A stretch of DNA of 64,000 nt from Chitinophagales bacterium (GCA_023957235.1 JAMLHI010000005.1:62001-126000); one strand, 5' to 3'; positions 1 through 9,988 are shown, numbered from the stretch's first letter. Translations and numbers: made by a program. The notes: generated from the letters alone by a model not told the origin.

Positions 1-116
1 ATCTGCAATTCCTGAGTCCCATATATCTTTCCATCATAAATGGTGGGTATTCTAAGTGATGAACACGAAGAAGCCAAAAACAAAATCAAAAATGAATATA
101 TTATAGTTTTCAACAT
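1..116 (-). CDS. N-terminus of a predicted lipoprotein (cut by window edge)
   Basis: Reading the minus strand from an ATG whose complement is at 114-116 gives 38 uninterrupted codons that run off the window. The product opens with a hydrophobic stretch and then LASSCSS, a plausible lipoprotein signal with the lipidated Cys near residue 18. After it comes SLRIPTIYDGKIYG, which I do not recognise. It diverges from folE across about 170 AT-rich bases. The function is unknown. Only the signal peptide supports the call, and the rest of the gene lies outside the window. Confidence 0.55.
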   Translation of the reverse strand, partial: MLKTIIYSFLILFLASSCSSLRIPTIYDGKIYGTQELQ

Positions 117-286
117 AATTAAAAATGGTGAGAATAAAATTAATAATAAAATATTTAACTACCAATTTATAATTAGCTATTTGTGTTAATTTATATTTAT
201 TTTAAACATTCAAACCATATTTATCTTAAAATGTGAAATTCATTTATCTGACAAAGGCTTATATTGTGGTCAATTAATATTATCAC

Positions 287-871
287 ATGCCAGAAAATTT
301 TAATCAGGAAGAAATAGATGAACTAGCAGCTAATTATAAAAAAATAATAAGCCTCATTGGAGAAGATGCAGAAAGAGAAGGTTTATTAAAAACTCCTGAA
401 AGAGTAGCAAAGGCTATCAAGTCTATGACAAGTGGATATCTACTGGACCCTGTTGAAATTGTTCGTTCAGCTTTATTTCATGAAAATCATCACGAAATGG
501 TAATTGTTAAGGATATAGAATTGTACTCTATGTGCGAGCACCACATGCTTCCGTTTTTTGGCAAAGCTCATGTGGCATATATCCCTAATAAAACTATCAC
601 TGGATTGAGTAAAATAGCAAGAGTTGTAGATGCTTTTTCACATAGATTACAAGTACAAGAAAGATTGACAATGCAAATAAGAGATTGCCTCCAAGAAGCA
701 CTTGACCCTCAAGGTGTAGCTGTAGTAATTGAAGCCAAGCACATGTGTATGATGATGAGAGGAGTACAGAAACAAAATTCAATCACTACTACATCCGCAT
801 TTACAGGTCAATTTGAACATGAGGCTACTCGTTCTGAATTTATCAGATTGATTAGTGCAGATTTGATGTAA
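287..871 (+). CDS. folE: GTP cyclohydrolase I
   Basis: This enzyme converts GTP to 7,8-dihydroneopterin triphosphate, the first step of tetrahydrofolate synthesis and, through QueD, of queuosine synthesis. The 194-residue protein has the usual length. Zinc ligands of the family are visible as Cys83 and His86 in [10 protein letters not shown] and Cys154 in MCMMMRGVQ. The core motifs [12 protein letters not shown] (about 106-117) and [12 protein letters not shown] (about 120-131) are intact. The ATG at 287 gives the normal short N-terminus. It stands alone, with 170-base spacers on both sides. The related genes folD and queD lie 8-11 kb away in this window. Confidence 0.97.
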   Translation: MPENFNQEEIDELAANYKKIISLIGEDAEREGLLKTPERVAKAIKSMTSGYLLDPVEIVRSALFHENHHEMVIVKDIELYSMCEHHMLPFFGKAHVAYIPNKTITGLSKIARVVDAFSHRLQVQERLTMQIRDCLQEALDPQGVAVVIEAKHMCMMMRGVQKQNSITTTSAFTGQFEHEATRSEFIRLISADLM

Positions 872-1043
872 TTGAATACTCGATAATCAGTAATTCTTAT
901 GCTCCAAATTTTTCATAGTTTGGATATTAAATTACACATACAATATCAAGAACATAATATTGTTCACTTTGGCTAATAATAGATTTTTTTAGTCATTTTG
1001 CTTTAAGACTATAAATAATCCAATTGAATAGACTACTAGTCGG

Positions 1044-2111
1044 TTAATCTTTTAAACAACGACAACTGTAGCCATTGCCTTTATTATCATTTGATAAGCC
1101 CGCATCAATGCTATTATGTCCTAAATGCATATACCATGCAACTTTTGTATTTTCTCTATCTGTGGCACTCCAGAAATAAGCATCTGAATTAAAATTAGTA
1201 TAACTACTAGCATCATAAATACGATAACCTCCTGGCATTCCCGTAAAGCCAGATTCATTAGTGGCATCGCTTTCAGTATTAGGACTGAAAGATGTCCAAT
1301 ATCCAGTATATAATGATAACACACCTCTTGATTTTAATTTACTACCTGCTCTTGGAACCAAATAGGCAAATAGAGCTTCCCACTCTGTATTTGAAGGAAT
1401 ATGCCAACCTAATGGACAAAGTTTATCAGTATTTACCGCATACCAATTATACAACTTACCAAATAGTCGATTATATGAGGAATCATTTCTAAAATAAACC
1501 CAAGCTCCTGTTGTATTGTTTTTCCAATCTACTTTATCCTCAGCCATAGATATCAAAGCTCCGTCATTATACCTAGTAGTCTTTAAATTTTCTGCCATCC
1601 AAGTTTGTGCGCCTATCTGAACAGTTGGATATTTATTACCGTCAATATCTATCAAACTACCATAAATCAGGGAAGGGTTTAAAAAATACTTGATAGAATC
1701 AGGAATTGCATTTTTCGTTTTAAATTCACCTAGATAGCCATAAGCTGTGCCTTTGCTATTAGTAGCATAGGCACGTATATAATATCTAGTATTTTTGGTT
1801 AAACCACTTAAAACACTAGTAAAATCACCCGTACCAATACCGTCTTTAGTAACAAAACTATTATCAATAGTCGGAATAGTGTCAGTACTATAACATACAC
1901 CTCTTGCGATAACTGGACTACGGCCATCATACGCAATATGTCCACCAGCAGTTGCTGATGAAGATGTTATATTACTAATCACTCCTGTTGTTATTGAAGG
2001 TAGTTCCAAAGCATCTTTTGATTTAGGAGGGCTGGAATCTTTCGTACAAGAAATAGAGAAAACAATAGCAAAAACAATGATGAATAAAAGCAGGAAATTA
2101 AATTTTCTCAT
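1044..2111 (-). CDS. FISUMP-domain lipoprotein
   Basis: The 355-residue protein begins with a lipoprotein signal ending in FSISC (Cys22). Residues of about 40-135 look like a fibronectin-III-like repeat (GVCYSTD, SGLTKNTRYYIRAYATNSKG). From about residue 155 the protein follows the Fibrobacter succinogenes major paralogous domain: DIDGNKYPTVQIGAQTWMAE, then GKLYNWYAV, CPLGWHIPSNTEWEAL and a C-terminal SCRCLKD. These proteins are surface-exposed lipoproteins of unknown role, common in Bacteroidota and Fibrobacter. The gene stands alone and converges on folE. Domain identity is clear; function is not known. Confidence 0.85.
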   Translation of the reverse strand: MRKFNFLLLFIIVFAIVFSISCTKDSSPPKSKDALELPSITTGVISNITSSSATAGGHIAYDGRSPVIARGVCYSTDTIPTIDNSFVTKDGIGTGDFTSVLSGLTKNTRYYIRAYATNSKGTAYGYLGEFKTKNAIPDSIKYFLNPSLIYGSLIDIDGNKYPTVQIGAQTWMAENLKTTRYNDGALISMAEDKVDWKNNTTGAWVYFRNDSSYNRLFGKLYNWYAVNTDKLCPLGWHIPSNTEWEALFAYLVPRAGSKLKSRGVLSLYTGYWTSFSPNTESDATNESGFTGMPGGYRIYDASSYTNFNSDAYFWSATDRENTKVAWYMHLGHNSIDAGLSNDNKGNGYSCRCLKD

Positions 2112-2324
2112 GATAGTAATTTTTAAAATTTCAATAAAACACTCTAATGAGCTCTTTCTTAAAAATAGACATATTTTAGTACTTACCTTTTATTGACTCT
2201 TGAATGCCTAAGTTCAAATATCAAATATAACTTTTATAAAATTATATTATTACTCCATTTAATACCTAAAATAAGGTATTGACATATTAGCTTCCTAAAC
2301 GTTTAAAAAGGGAGGATATATATT

Positions 2325-2348
2325 AACCTAAATAGCTTCCTTTAGGTT
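2325..2348. other. 8-bp perfect stem-loop in the 2112-2598 gap
   Basis: AACCTAAA (2325-2332) and TTTAGGTT (2341-2348) pair perfectly around the loop tagcttcc. No T-run follows in either direction, so it is not an obvious terminator. The gap of about 490 bases between the FISUMP gene and the next gene otherwise holds the repeat at 2362-2491 and no coding signal. Confidence 0.4.
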
Positions 2349-2361
2349 GTAACAAAAAAAC

Positions 2362-2491
2362 TGTCTTGCCCTAAAATAAGCTTACACCGAAAAGTGTAAA
2401 ATGGGTAAAAAAGAAAATTTATTTCAGAATTAAAATATTACTGCTAGCTAAAAGCTGGACTTACCTATAAAACCATCAGTTTTTCAGGACA
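2362..2491 (+). repeat. Short dispersed intergenic element, copy A
   Basis: The stretch starts with TGTCTTGCCCT, continues aaaataagcttacac, and ends with ACCATCAGTTTTTCAGGACA, so the ends are imperfectly inverted (TGTCTTG against CAGGACA). A second copy on the minus strand at 35775-35881 shares the start (TGTCTTGCCCT-AAAT-AG-TTT-AC), an internal AGCTAAAAG, GTGTxAAAAATG and the ACCATTTTTCAG-type end. It looks like a small non-autonomous element or the remnant ends of an insertion sequence. The boundaries are by eye. Confidence 0.45.
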
Positions 2492-2598
2492 ATACAATTA
2501 ATCAGCATTCATTTTTTTCAGAACAAATGAATAAATTCGCTAAGGAATTCAAATCAGAATGTAGTGTCTGAATAAAAGGATTCTATTTGCACATATAT

Positions 2599-3408
2599 AT
2601 GAAATCTTTTTTGAGATATATTTATAGACTTTTGTCTTCTTATGGTTTTAATGCCAAACAGTTTTTAAATGCAGTACGTTCCAGAAAGAGTAATTGGATA
2701 AAGAAAGATTATAAAGAACTCTTGAGACAAAAAGGCAATGATTCTACCTTTCAATTAGAATACTCCTATCCTATCCTTACAGATAAGTACGATGAAGGAG
2801 GCACAATGAAAGGTGCATATTTTCATCAAGATTTATTTGTGGCAAAAAAAATCTTTTTATCCAATCCTCAGCAACATTTGGATATCGGTTCAAGAGTAGA
2901 TGGTTTTGTTGCACATGTTGCATCTTTTAGGGAGATAGAAATCATGGACATCAGACCGATTAAGAGTAAAGTAGAAAATATTACTTTCATGCAAGGTGAT
3001 TTAATGGAATTACCAACTTCATTGATTGAAAAATATGACTCGGTATCTTCTTTACATGCTATTGAACATTTTGGATTGGGGAGATATGGCGATCCAGTGG
3101 ATTATTTTGGCTATTTGAAAGCGATAAAAAATATTTCAAAAATTTTAAAAGAAGGTGGCACCTTTTATTTTTCAGTTCCTATCGGCACCCAACAAAGAAT
3201 TGAGTTTAATGGGCAAAGAATTTTTTCAGTTGCTTACTTACAAAAGATATTAGCAGAACATTTTGAAATCCTATCATTTTCATATATCAATGACGAAGGA
3301 GATTTTTTCGAAGAAATCCAATTGACAGAAGGAGATGCTCTTTCTAGTATTAATTGCTTTTGTGGTTGCGGAATTTTTATACTCAAAAAACTAAAGGAAC
3401 TTAAATAA
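2599..3408 (+). CDS. DUF268-like / class I SAM-methyltransferase-like protein
   Basis: The reading frame is open from a TTG at 2587, but that codon lies inside a likely -7 box (TCTATTTG, 2582-2589), so the ATG at 2599 is preferred and gives 269 residues. The segment QHLDIGSRVDGFVAHVASF (about 91-109) resembles SAM-binding motif I of Rossmann methyltransferases. It is followed by MDIRPI, MQGDLMELP and a HAIEHFGLGRYGDPVDYFG segment like that of DUF268 proteins, which often sit in polysaccharide clusters. I infer a methyltransferase fold; the substrate is unknown. The neighbours give no pathway hint. Confidence 0.7.
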   Translation: MKSFLRYIYRLLSSYGFNAKQFLNAVRSRKSNWIKKDYKELLRQKGNDSTFQLEYSYPILTDKYDEGGTMKGAYFHQDLFVAKKIFLSNPQQHLDIGSRVDGFVAHVASFREIEIMDIRPIKSKVENITFMQGDLMELPTSLIEKYDSVSSLHAIEHFGLGRYGDPVDYFGYLKAIKNISKILKEGGTFYFSVPIGTQQRIEFNGQRIFSVAYLQKILAEHFEILSFSYINDEGDFFEEIQLTEGDALSSINCFCGCGIFILKKLKELK

Positions 3409-3478
3409 TTTTCACTTTAAAGTTTTGGTTGAGATGTAAAATATTAACTCCTAGAATAACAAAATTTTATAAAATATT

Positions 3479-4168
3479 CTATCGGGCAATAACTTCTCTA
3501 ACCACCTCCATGACTTGCTCTATCTGTTCCTGAATAGAAATATAGGAAGTATCTATTTCAATAGCATCTTCAGCCTTGCGTAGCGGAGAGTCTTCTCTAT
3601 GACTATCAATATTGTCTCGAACTAATAGATTGGATTTGACATCTTCAAATGATGTATCTATTCCCATCAAAGCAAGTTCTTTTATCCTTCTCTCTGTACG
3701 AATATCTATATCAGCTACAAGAAAAAATTTACATTCTGCATCTGGAAATACAACTGTCCCAATATCTCGACCATCCATCACTACTCCTTTATCCATACCC
3801 ATTATGCGCTGCTGGGCCACAAGTTCTTTACGAACAGCACTTAGTGCAGCTACAGGTGAAACCATTGCTGCCACTTCAGGTGTGCGTATAAGATTTTCAA
3901 CATCTATACCATTTAAAATGGTGTGCAGCTTCTGATCCACAGTATCAAACTTGAATCGAATTTCAATTTGACGTAAAGCCGTTTCTACTTCCTCTAGATT
4001 TGAAATATTGACATTCTTTTGCTGGAAATACAATGTTACAGCTCTATACATAGCACCTGTATCAATATAGGTATATCCCATTTTTGAAGCCACAGCTTTA
4101 GCAGTTGTTGATTTGCCGCATCCACTATAACCATCAATAGCAATATTAATTTTTTTATTGTCCAGCAT
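3479..4168 (-). CDS. cmk: Cytidylate kinase
   Basis: This kinase transfers phosphate from ATP to CMP or dCMP. The P-loop GYSGCGKSTT is close to the N-terminus, followed by YIDTGAMYRAVTLYF, DGRDIGTVVFPDAECKFFLVA and RKAEDAIEIDTS, all typical of Cmk. The frame is open to an ATG at 4192 (eight more residues, MGFNISFR), but family members start just before the P-loop strand, so MLDNKKINIAIDG at 4168 is preferred; that gives 229 residues. It is a single gene facing the methyltransferase-like gene. Confidence 0.95.
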   Translation of the reverse strand: MLDNKKINIAIDGYSGCGKSTTAKAVASKMGYTYIDTGAMYRAVTLYFQQKNVNISNLEEVETALRQIEIRFKFDTVDQKLHTILNGIDVENLIRTPEVAAMVSPVAALSAVRKELVAQQRIMGMDKGVVMDGRDIGTVVFPDAECKFFLVADIDIRTERRIKELALMGIDTSFEDVKSNLLVRDNIDSHREDSPLRKAEDAIEIDTSYISIQEQIEQVMEVVREVIAR

Positions 4169-4357
4169 TCTGAAAGAAATATTAAATCCCAAAAGTAATC
4201 AAATTGAATATCTATAAAACCTGCTTTGAATGAAAAAGTAGAAGATCCTTCTGTTTATTCTACAAAAACTCAAAAAAGGATAGCTTGAATTTAGAATCCC
4301 CAATTTTAGATTCATTTGACAACAAATGGTCTTGAATTCAAACTAATATTCTTTCAC

Positions 4358-5542
4358 TCAAAGCACTAACAATTTTCTTCTTTTCATCTCTATCTGATGC
4401 AATTGAAGTTCTCTACCCATCTGGTCTGACACACTGGTGTTTTCCTGAGCCCGCCGTATTAAATAAGGCAAAACCTCTCTCACTGGCCCATAAGGCATAT
4501 ATTTATATACTCTATATCCTGCTTTTGCCATATTAAAGCTAATATGATCACTCATGCCTAAAAGTTGAGAAAAACACAAATGAGGATGATTGTTCTCAAT
4601 TTGGAGTTCAGCCGCCACTTTAGTAGAGTACATAGTACTTTCTTCATTATGAGAGGCAATACATACCGCCACATTATTGATATGGTTTAAAACGTTACAT
4701 ATAGCTTTGTCATAATCTCTATCAGTATTTTCCTTAGAAATCTGAATTGGATTTTCTATGCCTTTAGCTCGTGCATAATCCTCCTCCTTTTCCATATATG
4801 CACCTCTTACAAGTTTTGCACCTAAAATAAAACCTTCTTTCTCTGCAATTGCTATCATATCTTCCAATACTCCTAGCCTATTTTTTAAATATAATTGGAA
4901 TGTGTTATAAACAATCGGGAAATCTTTATTATACTTCCGCATCAGTTCAAGTGTCAAATCATCTAAGCCATTTTGAATCCATGATTCTTCAGCATCTACA
5001 AATAAAGAGATTTTGTTTTGAAAGGCTAATTCAGTGATTTTAAAAATTCTTTTCTTACACTTATCAAATCTTTCCGACTCTTCAATATTCAGTTCATGCC
5101 CAGAATGGATTTTTTCCAAAATAGGAAAGGGAATTAAGGAAGTAAATTTGGAACTGACAATCTTTATTGAGGGATGCGAAGAAGCAAATAATATAGCATC
5201 TATGATTGCTTGAGCAGTTTTGTCAAAATCTTCATCCCTATCTTTTGCCTCTACACCATAATCCAAAATAGTACCTACGCCATAATTTTTTAGGTGTTCA
5301 ATCTTGTTGATAGATTTCTCTAAAGAAGTACCTCCACAAAACAGTGAAAAAACAGTAGGTTTCACTCCCAATATCACAGGAAGACTTAGTTTATTTTGAA
5401 TTAAAATACTTGAAATTCGAAGTCCTGCATTCACTAATCTGTTATAATGCATCAGATTAAAAATCCAATAATCTCTTGCTAATATTCTGTTGCTTTTATA
5501 TTGAAATGCACATTCTGTATCGTTTAAATTGATTTGTATCAT
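4358..5542 (-). CDS. Proline dehydrogenase (monofunctional)
   Basis: This flavoenzyme oxidises proline to pyrroline-5-carboxylate and passes electrons to quinones. The 394-residue protein has the barrel motifs LVRGAYMEKE (about 240-249), SHNEES and the C-terminal signature YMPYGPVREVLPYLIRRAQE. Its length fits the single-domain Bacteroidota type, not the large PutA fusion. No pyrroline-5-carboxylate dehydrogenase gene is beside it, but ornithine aminotransferase at 10.1 kb makes the same semialdehyde. It is a single minus-strand gene. Confidence 0.93.
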   Translation of the reverse strand: MIQINLNDTECAFQYKSNRILARDYWIFNLMHYNRLVNAGLRISSILIQNKLSLPVILGVKPTVFSLFCGGTSLEKSINKIEHLKNYGVGTILDYGVEAKDRDEDFDKTAQAIIDAILFASSHPSIKIVSSKFTSLIPFPILEKIHSGHELNIEESERFDKCKKRIFKITELAFQNKISLFVDAEESWIQNGLDDLTLELMRKYNKDFPIVYNTFQLYLKNRLGVLEDMIAIAEKEGFILGAKLVRGAYMEKEEDYARAKGIENPIQISKENTDRDYDKAICNVLNHINNVAVCIASHNEESTMYSTKVAAELQIENNHPHLCFSQLLGMSDHISFNMAKAGYRVYKYMPYGPVREVLPYLIRRAQENTSVSDQMGRELQLHQIEMKRRKLLVL

Positions 5543-5673
5543 ATCATTTTACCTATATCTGATATATTAACATATAAGTAGATAATTAGTTACAAAAAAA
5601 ATAAAAGATTTTTAACTCATTCAAAAAAATAAAAACCCTTACTTTATCAATCAGATTGAAAGCGCAAAAGCTC

Positions 5674-7560
5674 TTATTTATTTTCCCTTTTTAAGATTTC
5701 TTTTATCTCTTCAGGCAGTTTACTTTTAGGATATTTTAATTTTAGATCATCAATATATACCATTGCTGATTCCATGCCTTTTGTTTTATTTAAAGCCTCA
5801 TAATACATCATATTGACAAATGGGTCGAGTGGAGAGAAGCCTAAAACTTTCTGACTAGACATGAGTACACTATCATATTCTGACTTATAATAATAGTACT
5901 CATTGAGCACTCGCCATCCTATTTCAGTAGTATCAAATCTAGCTATTGCTTCCTTAGCTAGGTTCAATGCATCATAAGTTTTATCCATTTGGTCATACGC
6001 TGTAATCACAAGATCTAGTGCATATTGTCCATCAGGATATATTTGATGAGCGTTTCTTCCATATTCAATTACTTTATTGTAATAAATTTCTTTTTGGGGT
6101 GAAGTGCTAATTTTAGCTAATGCCATATAGTTTTTCATTGCTATCAGATTAGCATCGTATGAGTATTTTGAAATTTCTGGCAAATCAGCTTCAAAAATAC
6201 TTGTCAAAGATTTCCAATCACCGCATCTATCAATATTCTTTGGCAGGTAGAATAATGTACTAACAAGTAAAGCAGGTATGAGAAATAAATATGCTCGATA
6301 GGTTTGATTATTTGAATTGTAAATTTGAGATATACTCTCATTTTTCTGTGAAAAAAAATCTAACAAATACACCATTGATTCATATAAAATGACAGCCAGT
6401 ACAATACAGGCTCCTGCTGATGCAATAAAGATATATCTGTCGGCAATAATTCCCGATATAGGAATCAATAAATTACTACAATAGAGAAGGCTAGTAAAAA
6501 AGAAAGCTATTCCAAAACTGTATAATTTACTTTTTTTATAAAAAACAAATGCGGAGAAGATGATGGAAAAAATTAGAAATCCTTTGAGAAGAACTAAAAA
6601 ATCATTCAATGGCAATACAGGTATCATATCATAGCCATAATAATAATAATGACCACTCATAGAAAAGACCATTGTGATATATTCAAAAACTGTTTGTATG
6701 GCAAATGCTATTTTATAAGAAATTTCAGGGTAATTAATGATTGGATTTTCAGAAAACAAAACGGGATCTTTTTGTATTACTTCAGAGTAAGATTTTAAAG
6801 CTCCTTCCTTTTGATTACTCCAATATTTAAAGCTATGAAAAGCGACTTGAGAACTTATTATAATGATTAAAATAAGACGAACAATAAATTTAATATTCCA
6901 CTTTGGAGAGAAGATGATAAATAAAAATAGAGCAATCCCCAAAAAATTAAAAGCATCTAATTTTGAATAGAAACCTAAGCCCAGAAATAAGAATGATAAA
7001 ACAAGAAAGATTAATTTAAGTAGTAAAGATTTTTTAAGAAATGCAAAGCGAACAATAAGGTTGAGAAATAGCATCCCAAACATAAAACTCAAAAGTCCAT
7101 CTCTTGATTTAATATTGGAAACCATAGAGTTATGCAATGGAAGCGTAGCAAATAGCAAAGTAGCTATCCATACAATAGGTGTTTTATGCTTTGGGAAAGG
7201 TAATTTTTGAAGAAAATTAAAAAATAATACACAGCACAAAAAGTAAATCATTAAGTTAATTCCATGTGATACATTTGGGTCAATATTTCCATCAAACAAA
7301 ATACTTTCAATAGCAAAAGTGATGCTCGTAACAGGTCTAAAATCAGACAAACCAAAGGGAATATGAAAGGCAAGATGAAGGTCAGACCAAGAAAAAATAT
7401 CATTCACCTGATTGATGTATAGATAATCGTCCAATGAAAAATCATTCTTCAAAACAGAAGAAAAATGAATTAAAATAACGATGGCTATTATACTATATAT
7501 AGTAAAATGATAGCGAAATGATTTAATTTCCATGATACATATACGAATATATGAAACCAT
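5674..7560 (-). CDS. Multi-spanning membrane protein with C-terminal TPR-like repeats (GT-C-like)
   Basis: The N-terminal 420 residues contain about ten hydrophobic segments. An acidic loop after the first one (NDFSLDDYLYINQ) resembles the DD/DE-type first loop of GT-C glycosyltransferases and TMTC-like proteins. Residues of about 470-620 are helical and tetratricopeptide-like (EYGRNAHQIYPDGQYALDL, LNLAKEAIARFD). I infer a membrane glycosyltransferase or related protein; the catalytic assignment is not proven. An alternative start is the ATG at 7533 (MEIKSFRYHF). It ends 130 bases before the proline dehydrogenase gene start. Confidence 0.6.
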   Translation of the reverse strand: MVSYIRICIMEIKSFRYHFTIYSIIAIVILIHFSSVLKNDFSLDDYLYINQVNDIFSWSDLHLAFHIPFGLSDFRPVTSITFAIESILFDGNIDPNVSHGINLMIYFLCCVLFFNFLQKLPFPKHKTPIVWIATLLFATLPLHNSMVSNIKSRDGLLSFMFGMLFLNLIVRFAFLKKSLLLKLIFLVLSFLFLGLGFYSKLDAFNFLGIALFLFIIFSPKWNIKFIVRLILIIIISSQVAFHSFKYWSNQKEGALKSYSEVIQKDPVLFSENPIINYPEISYKIAFAIQTVFEYITMVFSMSGHYYYYGYDMIPVLPLNDFLVLLKGFLIFSIIFSAFVFYKKSKLYSFGIAFFFTSLLYCSNLLIPISGIIADRYIFIASAGACIVLAVILYESMVYLLDFFSQKNESISQIYNSNNQTYRAYLFLIPALLVSTLFYLPKNIDRCGDWKSLTSIFEADLPEISKYSYDANLIAMKNYMALAKISTSPQKEIYYNKVIEYGRNAHQIYPDGQYALDLVITAYDQMDKTYDALNLAKEAIARFDTTEIGWRVLNEYYYYKSEYDSVLMSSQKVLGFSPLDPFVNMMYYEALNKTKGMESAMVYIDDLKLKYPKSKLPEEIKEILKRENK

Positions 7561-7701
7561 TTGCTTGAATCAAAGAGGTTTTATATTTGTAAGGCTGTCT
7601 GATAAAATACAATAATACATTAAAAATTAACGATGTACCAATCAAGATTATTTGTCTATGTAATAGACTATTCTATAAAGTGGTATTTGATCATTGATGT
7701 T

Positions 7702-8290
7702 CTCAAAATGACGGTTCGAGTGCCTCACCGTCCAGTATAGCCCTCGGTCATTGAGACTTGGCCATCGAGCAGTTCGATAAACTCACTGTAGCACCTGTCG
7801 AGATGCTCGAAATGACGGCTCGAGTATTTCGGAAGGCTCAATAAGCATGCCTCACCGTCCAGTCTATAAATCTTGGGCATATCGAACTTTTAAAAACGTC
7901 ATATCGAAACGCAACGCAGTGGAGTGAGAATTGAAAATCAGCGGAGCTAAATCTCTAAGATTAACAGTGTTCCCAAAAGAGATCTCTCCCTTTGGTCGAG
8001 ATGACGGCATTCAGGAAAGGCGTATTCAAAAATGAGATGTTCAATCAAAGCGTCATTTCGACGAGGCACGAGGAGAAATCTCTAAGATTAACAGCGTTCC
8101 CAAATGAGATCTCTCCCTTTGGTCGAGATGACGGTGTTCATGAACAGCGTTCCTAAAAGAGACTCCTCCTATCGTCGGAGTGACGGCATTCAGGAAAGAT
8201 GTATTCAAAAATGAGAGGAATAATTTGTCCCTTTGACGGTTCGAGTATTTCGGCAAGCTCAATAACCATACCTCACCGTCCAGCGATGTC
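7702..8290. repeat. Block of degenerate intergenic repeats
   Basis: The gap of about 790 bases between the membrane-protein gene and udk has no gene but is full of internal duplications. A 59-base unit beginning aaatctctaagattaacag occurs at 7949-8007 and 8076-8134 with two differences. A 35-base unit beginning gacggcattcaggaaag occurs at 8003-8037 and 8182-8216 with two differences. CCTCACCGTCCAG occurs three times (7723, 7850, 8271), and GACGGTTCGAGT twice. The block is visibly richer in GC than its flanks. Phrases such as tcatttcgacgag and ggtcgagatgacgg are typical of REP-like intergenic repeats in Bacteroidota genomes. Confidence 0.8.
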
Positions 8291-8349
8291 CGATTTGACA
8301 AAAGAAAACGCTTTACTTAATGGGATAACTGACCAATAACCAGCCAATC

Positions 8350-8976
8350 TTATTTCAATCTATTAGTTTTCTCTTTCAAAAAAGGAGCTATCAATTCAAT
8401 AGCACCATCCAATCTATGATTATTATTAATGATAATATCTGCTTGAGCTTTCATAGGAAGAATAAATTGCTCAAATGTTGGATGCACATGATATTGATAT
8501 CTATACAAAACATCATCAAGTGGATAATTTCTCTCTTCAGCATCACGCTTAATTCTTCTGATTAATTTCAAATGTTCGCTGGCATCTAAAAATATTTTCA
8601 AGTCCAACATTTTACTAATCTCTTCAAAATAAAATACAAATATTCCTTCTACAATAATCACTGGAGCTGTACTATACACAATTTCTTTTGCAGTAGCTAA
8701 TGGATTATTAAAAGTGTATTCCATTAGACGCACAGAACCTCCATTGACTAGTGTCTCCAAATCATCAAAAAAATCTTGTCTCCTAAAGGAAGTAGGCAAA
8801 TCAAAATTATATTGTTCATTGTCATCTTTTATCTGCTGATCACGAACTTTATAATAATTATCCATGCTCAGAAAACAGACTTCTTCTTTGGAAAATTGTT
8901 GAAATAGACGATTAATAAAAGTAGTCTTTCCTGAACCACTTCCTCCAGTAATACCAATTACGTACGGCTTTTGCAT
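8350..8976 (-). CDS. udk: Uridine kinase
   Basis: This pyrimidine salvage enzyme phosphorylates uridine and cytidine. The 208-residue protein has the P-loop GGSGSGKT at residues 11-18, then FLSMDNYYK, YNFDLPTSF and VIIVEGIFVFYF, as in the udk family, and RRIKRDAEERNYPLDDVLYRY in the lid region. The ATG at 8976 is only three bases from a TAAATTTG box (8980-8987 on the minus strand), so the mRNA may have no leader. It is divergent from folD, with about 130 bases between the genes. Confidence 0.95.
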   Translation of the reverse strand: MQKPYVIGITGGSGSGKTTFINRLFQQFSKEEVCFLSMDNYYKVRDQQIKDDNEQYNFDLPTSFRRQDFFDDLETLVNGGSVRLMEYTFNNPLATAKEIVYSTAPVIIVEGIFVFYFEEISKMLDLKIFLDASEHLKLIRRIKRDAEERNYPLDDVLYRYQYHVHPTFEQFILPMKAQADIIINNNHRLDGAIELIAPFLKEKTNRLK

Positions 8977-8979
8977 TTA

Positions 8980-8987
8980 CAAATTTA
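8980..8987 (-). promoter_or_regulatory. Probable -7 box of udk
   Basis: Read on the minus strand this is TAAATTTG, a full match to the Bacteroidota -7 consensus TAnnTTTG, three bases before the udk ATG. No clear TTG is seen 17-23 bases further upstream, so the promoter call is moderate. Confidence 0.45.
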
Positions 8988-9061
8988 ATAAATAGAAAAA
9001 CAGTAAAATCCATTAATTACTAAATAATATCAACATTACAGAGATGAGTGTCAATTTCAAT

Positions 9062-9091
9062 TTGAAAAAGCTGATACATTGCGTATTTTTG
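9062..9091 (+). promoter_or_regulatory. folD promoter
   Basis: TTG at 9062-9064, a 19-base spacer, and TATTTTTG at 9084-9091 match the Bacteroidota sigma-A promoter pattern. The folD ATG is 12 bases beyond the box, which predicts a very short leader. Confidence 0.7.
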
Positions 9092-9103
9092 TAAAAAAAC
9101 AAT

Positions 9104-9988
9104 ATGCAAGTTCTTGACGGCAAACTACTCTCACTAACTATCAAACAAGAAATCGCTCAAAAAGTTAATGAAATTAAATTAAATGATGGCAAGACCCCTC
9201 ATTTGGCTGCTATTTTAGTAGGTAACGATGGAGCCAGTGAAACTTATGTTGCTAGCAAGGTAAAATCATGTCAAGAAGTCGGATTTAAATCGACTTTAGT
9301 TAGATTGGGTGCTGATGTAACAGAACAAGAACTTTTAGCTCAAATCAATATGCTCAATAACGATGATGATATTGATGGTTTTATTGTTCAATTACCATTA
9401 CCAAGGCATATTGACGAACAGAAAATTGTTCAAGCAATTTCACCAGATAAAGATGTAGATGGTTTCCATCCAGTCAATGTAGGTAAAATGGTACAAAATC
9501 TTCCTTCATTTCTACCTGCTACTCCCTTTGGTATATTAACATTATTAAAAAGAAACCATATTGACACAAATGGAAAACATTGTGTAGTGATTGGAAGAAG
9601 TAATATTGTAGGAATGCCGATGAGTATTCTCATGGCTAGGAAAGATAATCCTGGCAACTGTACTGTCACACTTTGCCATAGTGCAACTGTCAATCTAAAA
9701 GAAGAAATTTTAAGAGCAGATATCATCATAGCTGCATTAGGAAAACCTGAATTTGTAACAGCTGATATGGTCAAAGAAGGAGCTGTAGTCATTGACGTAG
9801 GAATTACTAGGATAAAAGATGAAAGTAAAAAATCTGGTTTTTCATTGAAAGGAGATGTTAAATATGATGAGGTTGCTAAAAAAGCTAGTTTTATCACACC
9901 TGTCCCTGGTGGAGTAGGTCCGATGACTGTGGTTTCTCTTATGCTCAATACACTTAAAGCTGCTGAAAACAAGAAAATAGTTCAATAA
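9104..9988 (+). CDS. folD: Bifunctional methylenetetrahydrofolate dehydrogenase / cyclohydrolase
   Basis: The enzyme interconverts 5,10-methylene-, 5,10-methenyl- and 10-formyl-tetrahydrofolate using NADP. The 294-residue protein has the catalytic Tyr48 and Lys52 in TYVASK, the [15 protein letters not shown] segment, PATPFG, the cofactor-binding [11 protein letters not shown] and the C-terminal [12 protein letters not shown]. Length and start match the family. It is followed by 138 bases and then a separate promoter for the aminotransferase gene, so it is probably monocistronic. Confidence 0.97.
   Translation: MQVLDGKLLSLTIKQEIAQKVNEIKLNDGKTPHLAAILVGNDGASETYVASKVKSCQEVGFKSTLVRLGADVTEQELLAQINMLNNDDDIDGFIVQLPLPRHIDEQKIVQAISPDKDVDGFHPVNVGKMVQNLPSFLPATPFGILTLLKRNHIDTNGKHCVVIGRSNIVGMPMSILMARKDNPGNCTVTLCHSATVNLKEEILRADIIIAALGKPEFVTADMVKEGAVVIDVGITRIKDESKKSGFSLKGDVKYDEVAKKASFITPVPGGVGPMTVVSLMLNTLKAAENKKIVQ

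Noticed and set aside
7708..7735. GGTTCGAGT resembling a tRNA T-loop
   Set aside because: No acceptor, D or anticodon stems around it; it is part of the repeat block and recurs at 8236.
8053..8301. Open frame of 82 codons on the minus strand
   Set aside because: It lies wholly inside the repeat block, and its codons follow the repeat units; no start signal or family resemblance.
9430..9972. Long (180-codon) antisense frame in folD
   Set aside because: A shadow of folD: the plus-strand frame has all catalytic motifs.
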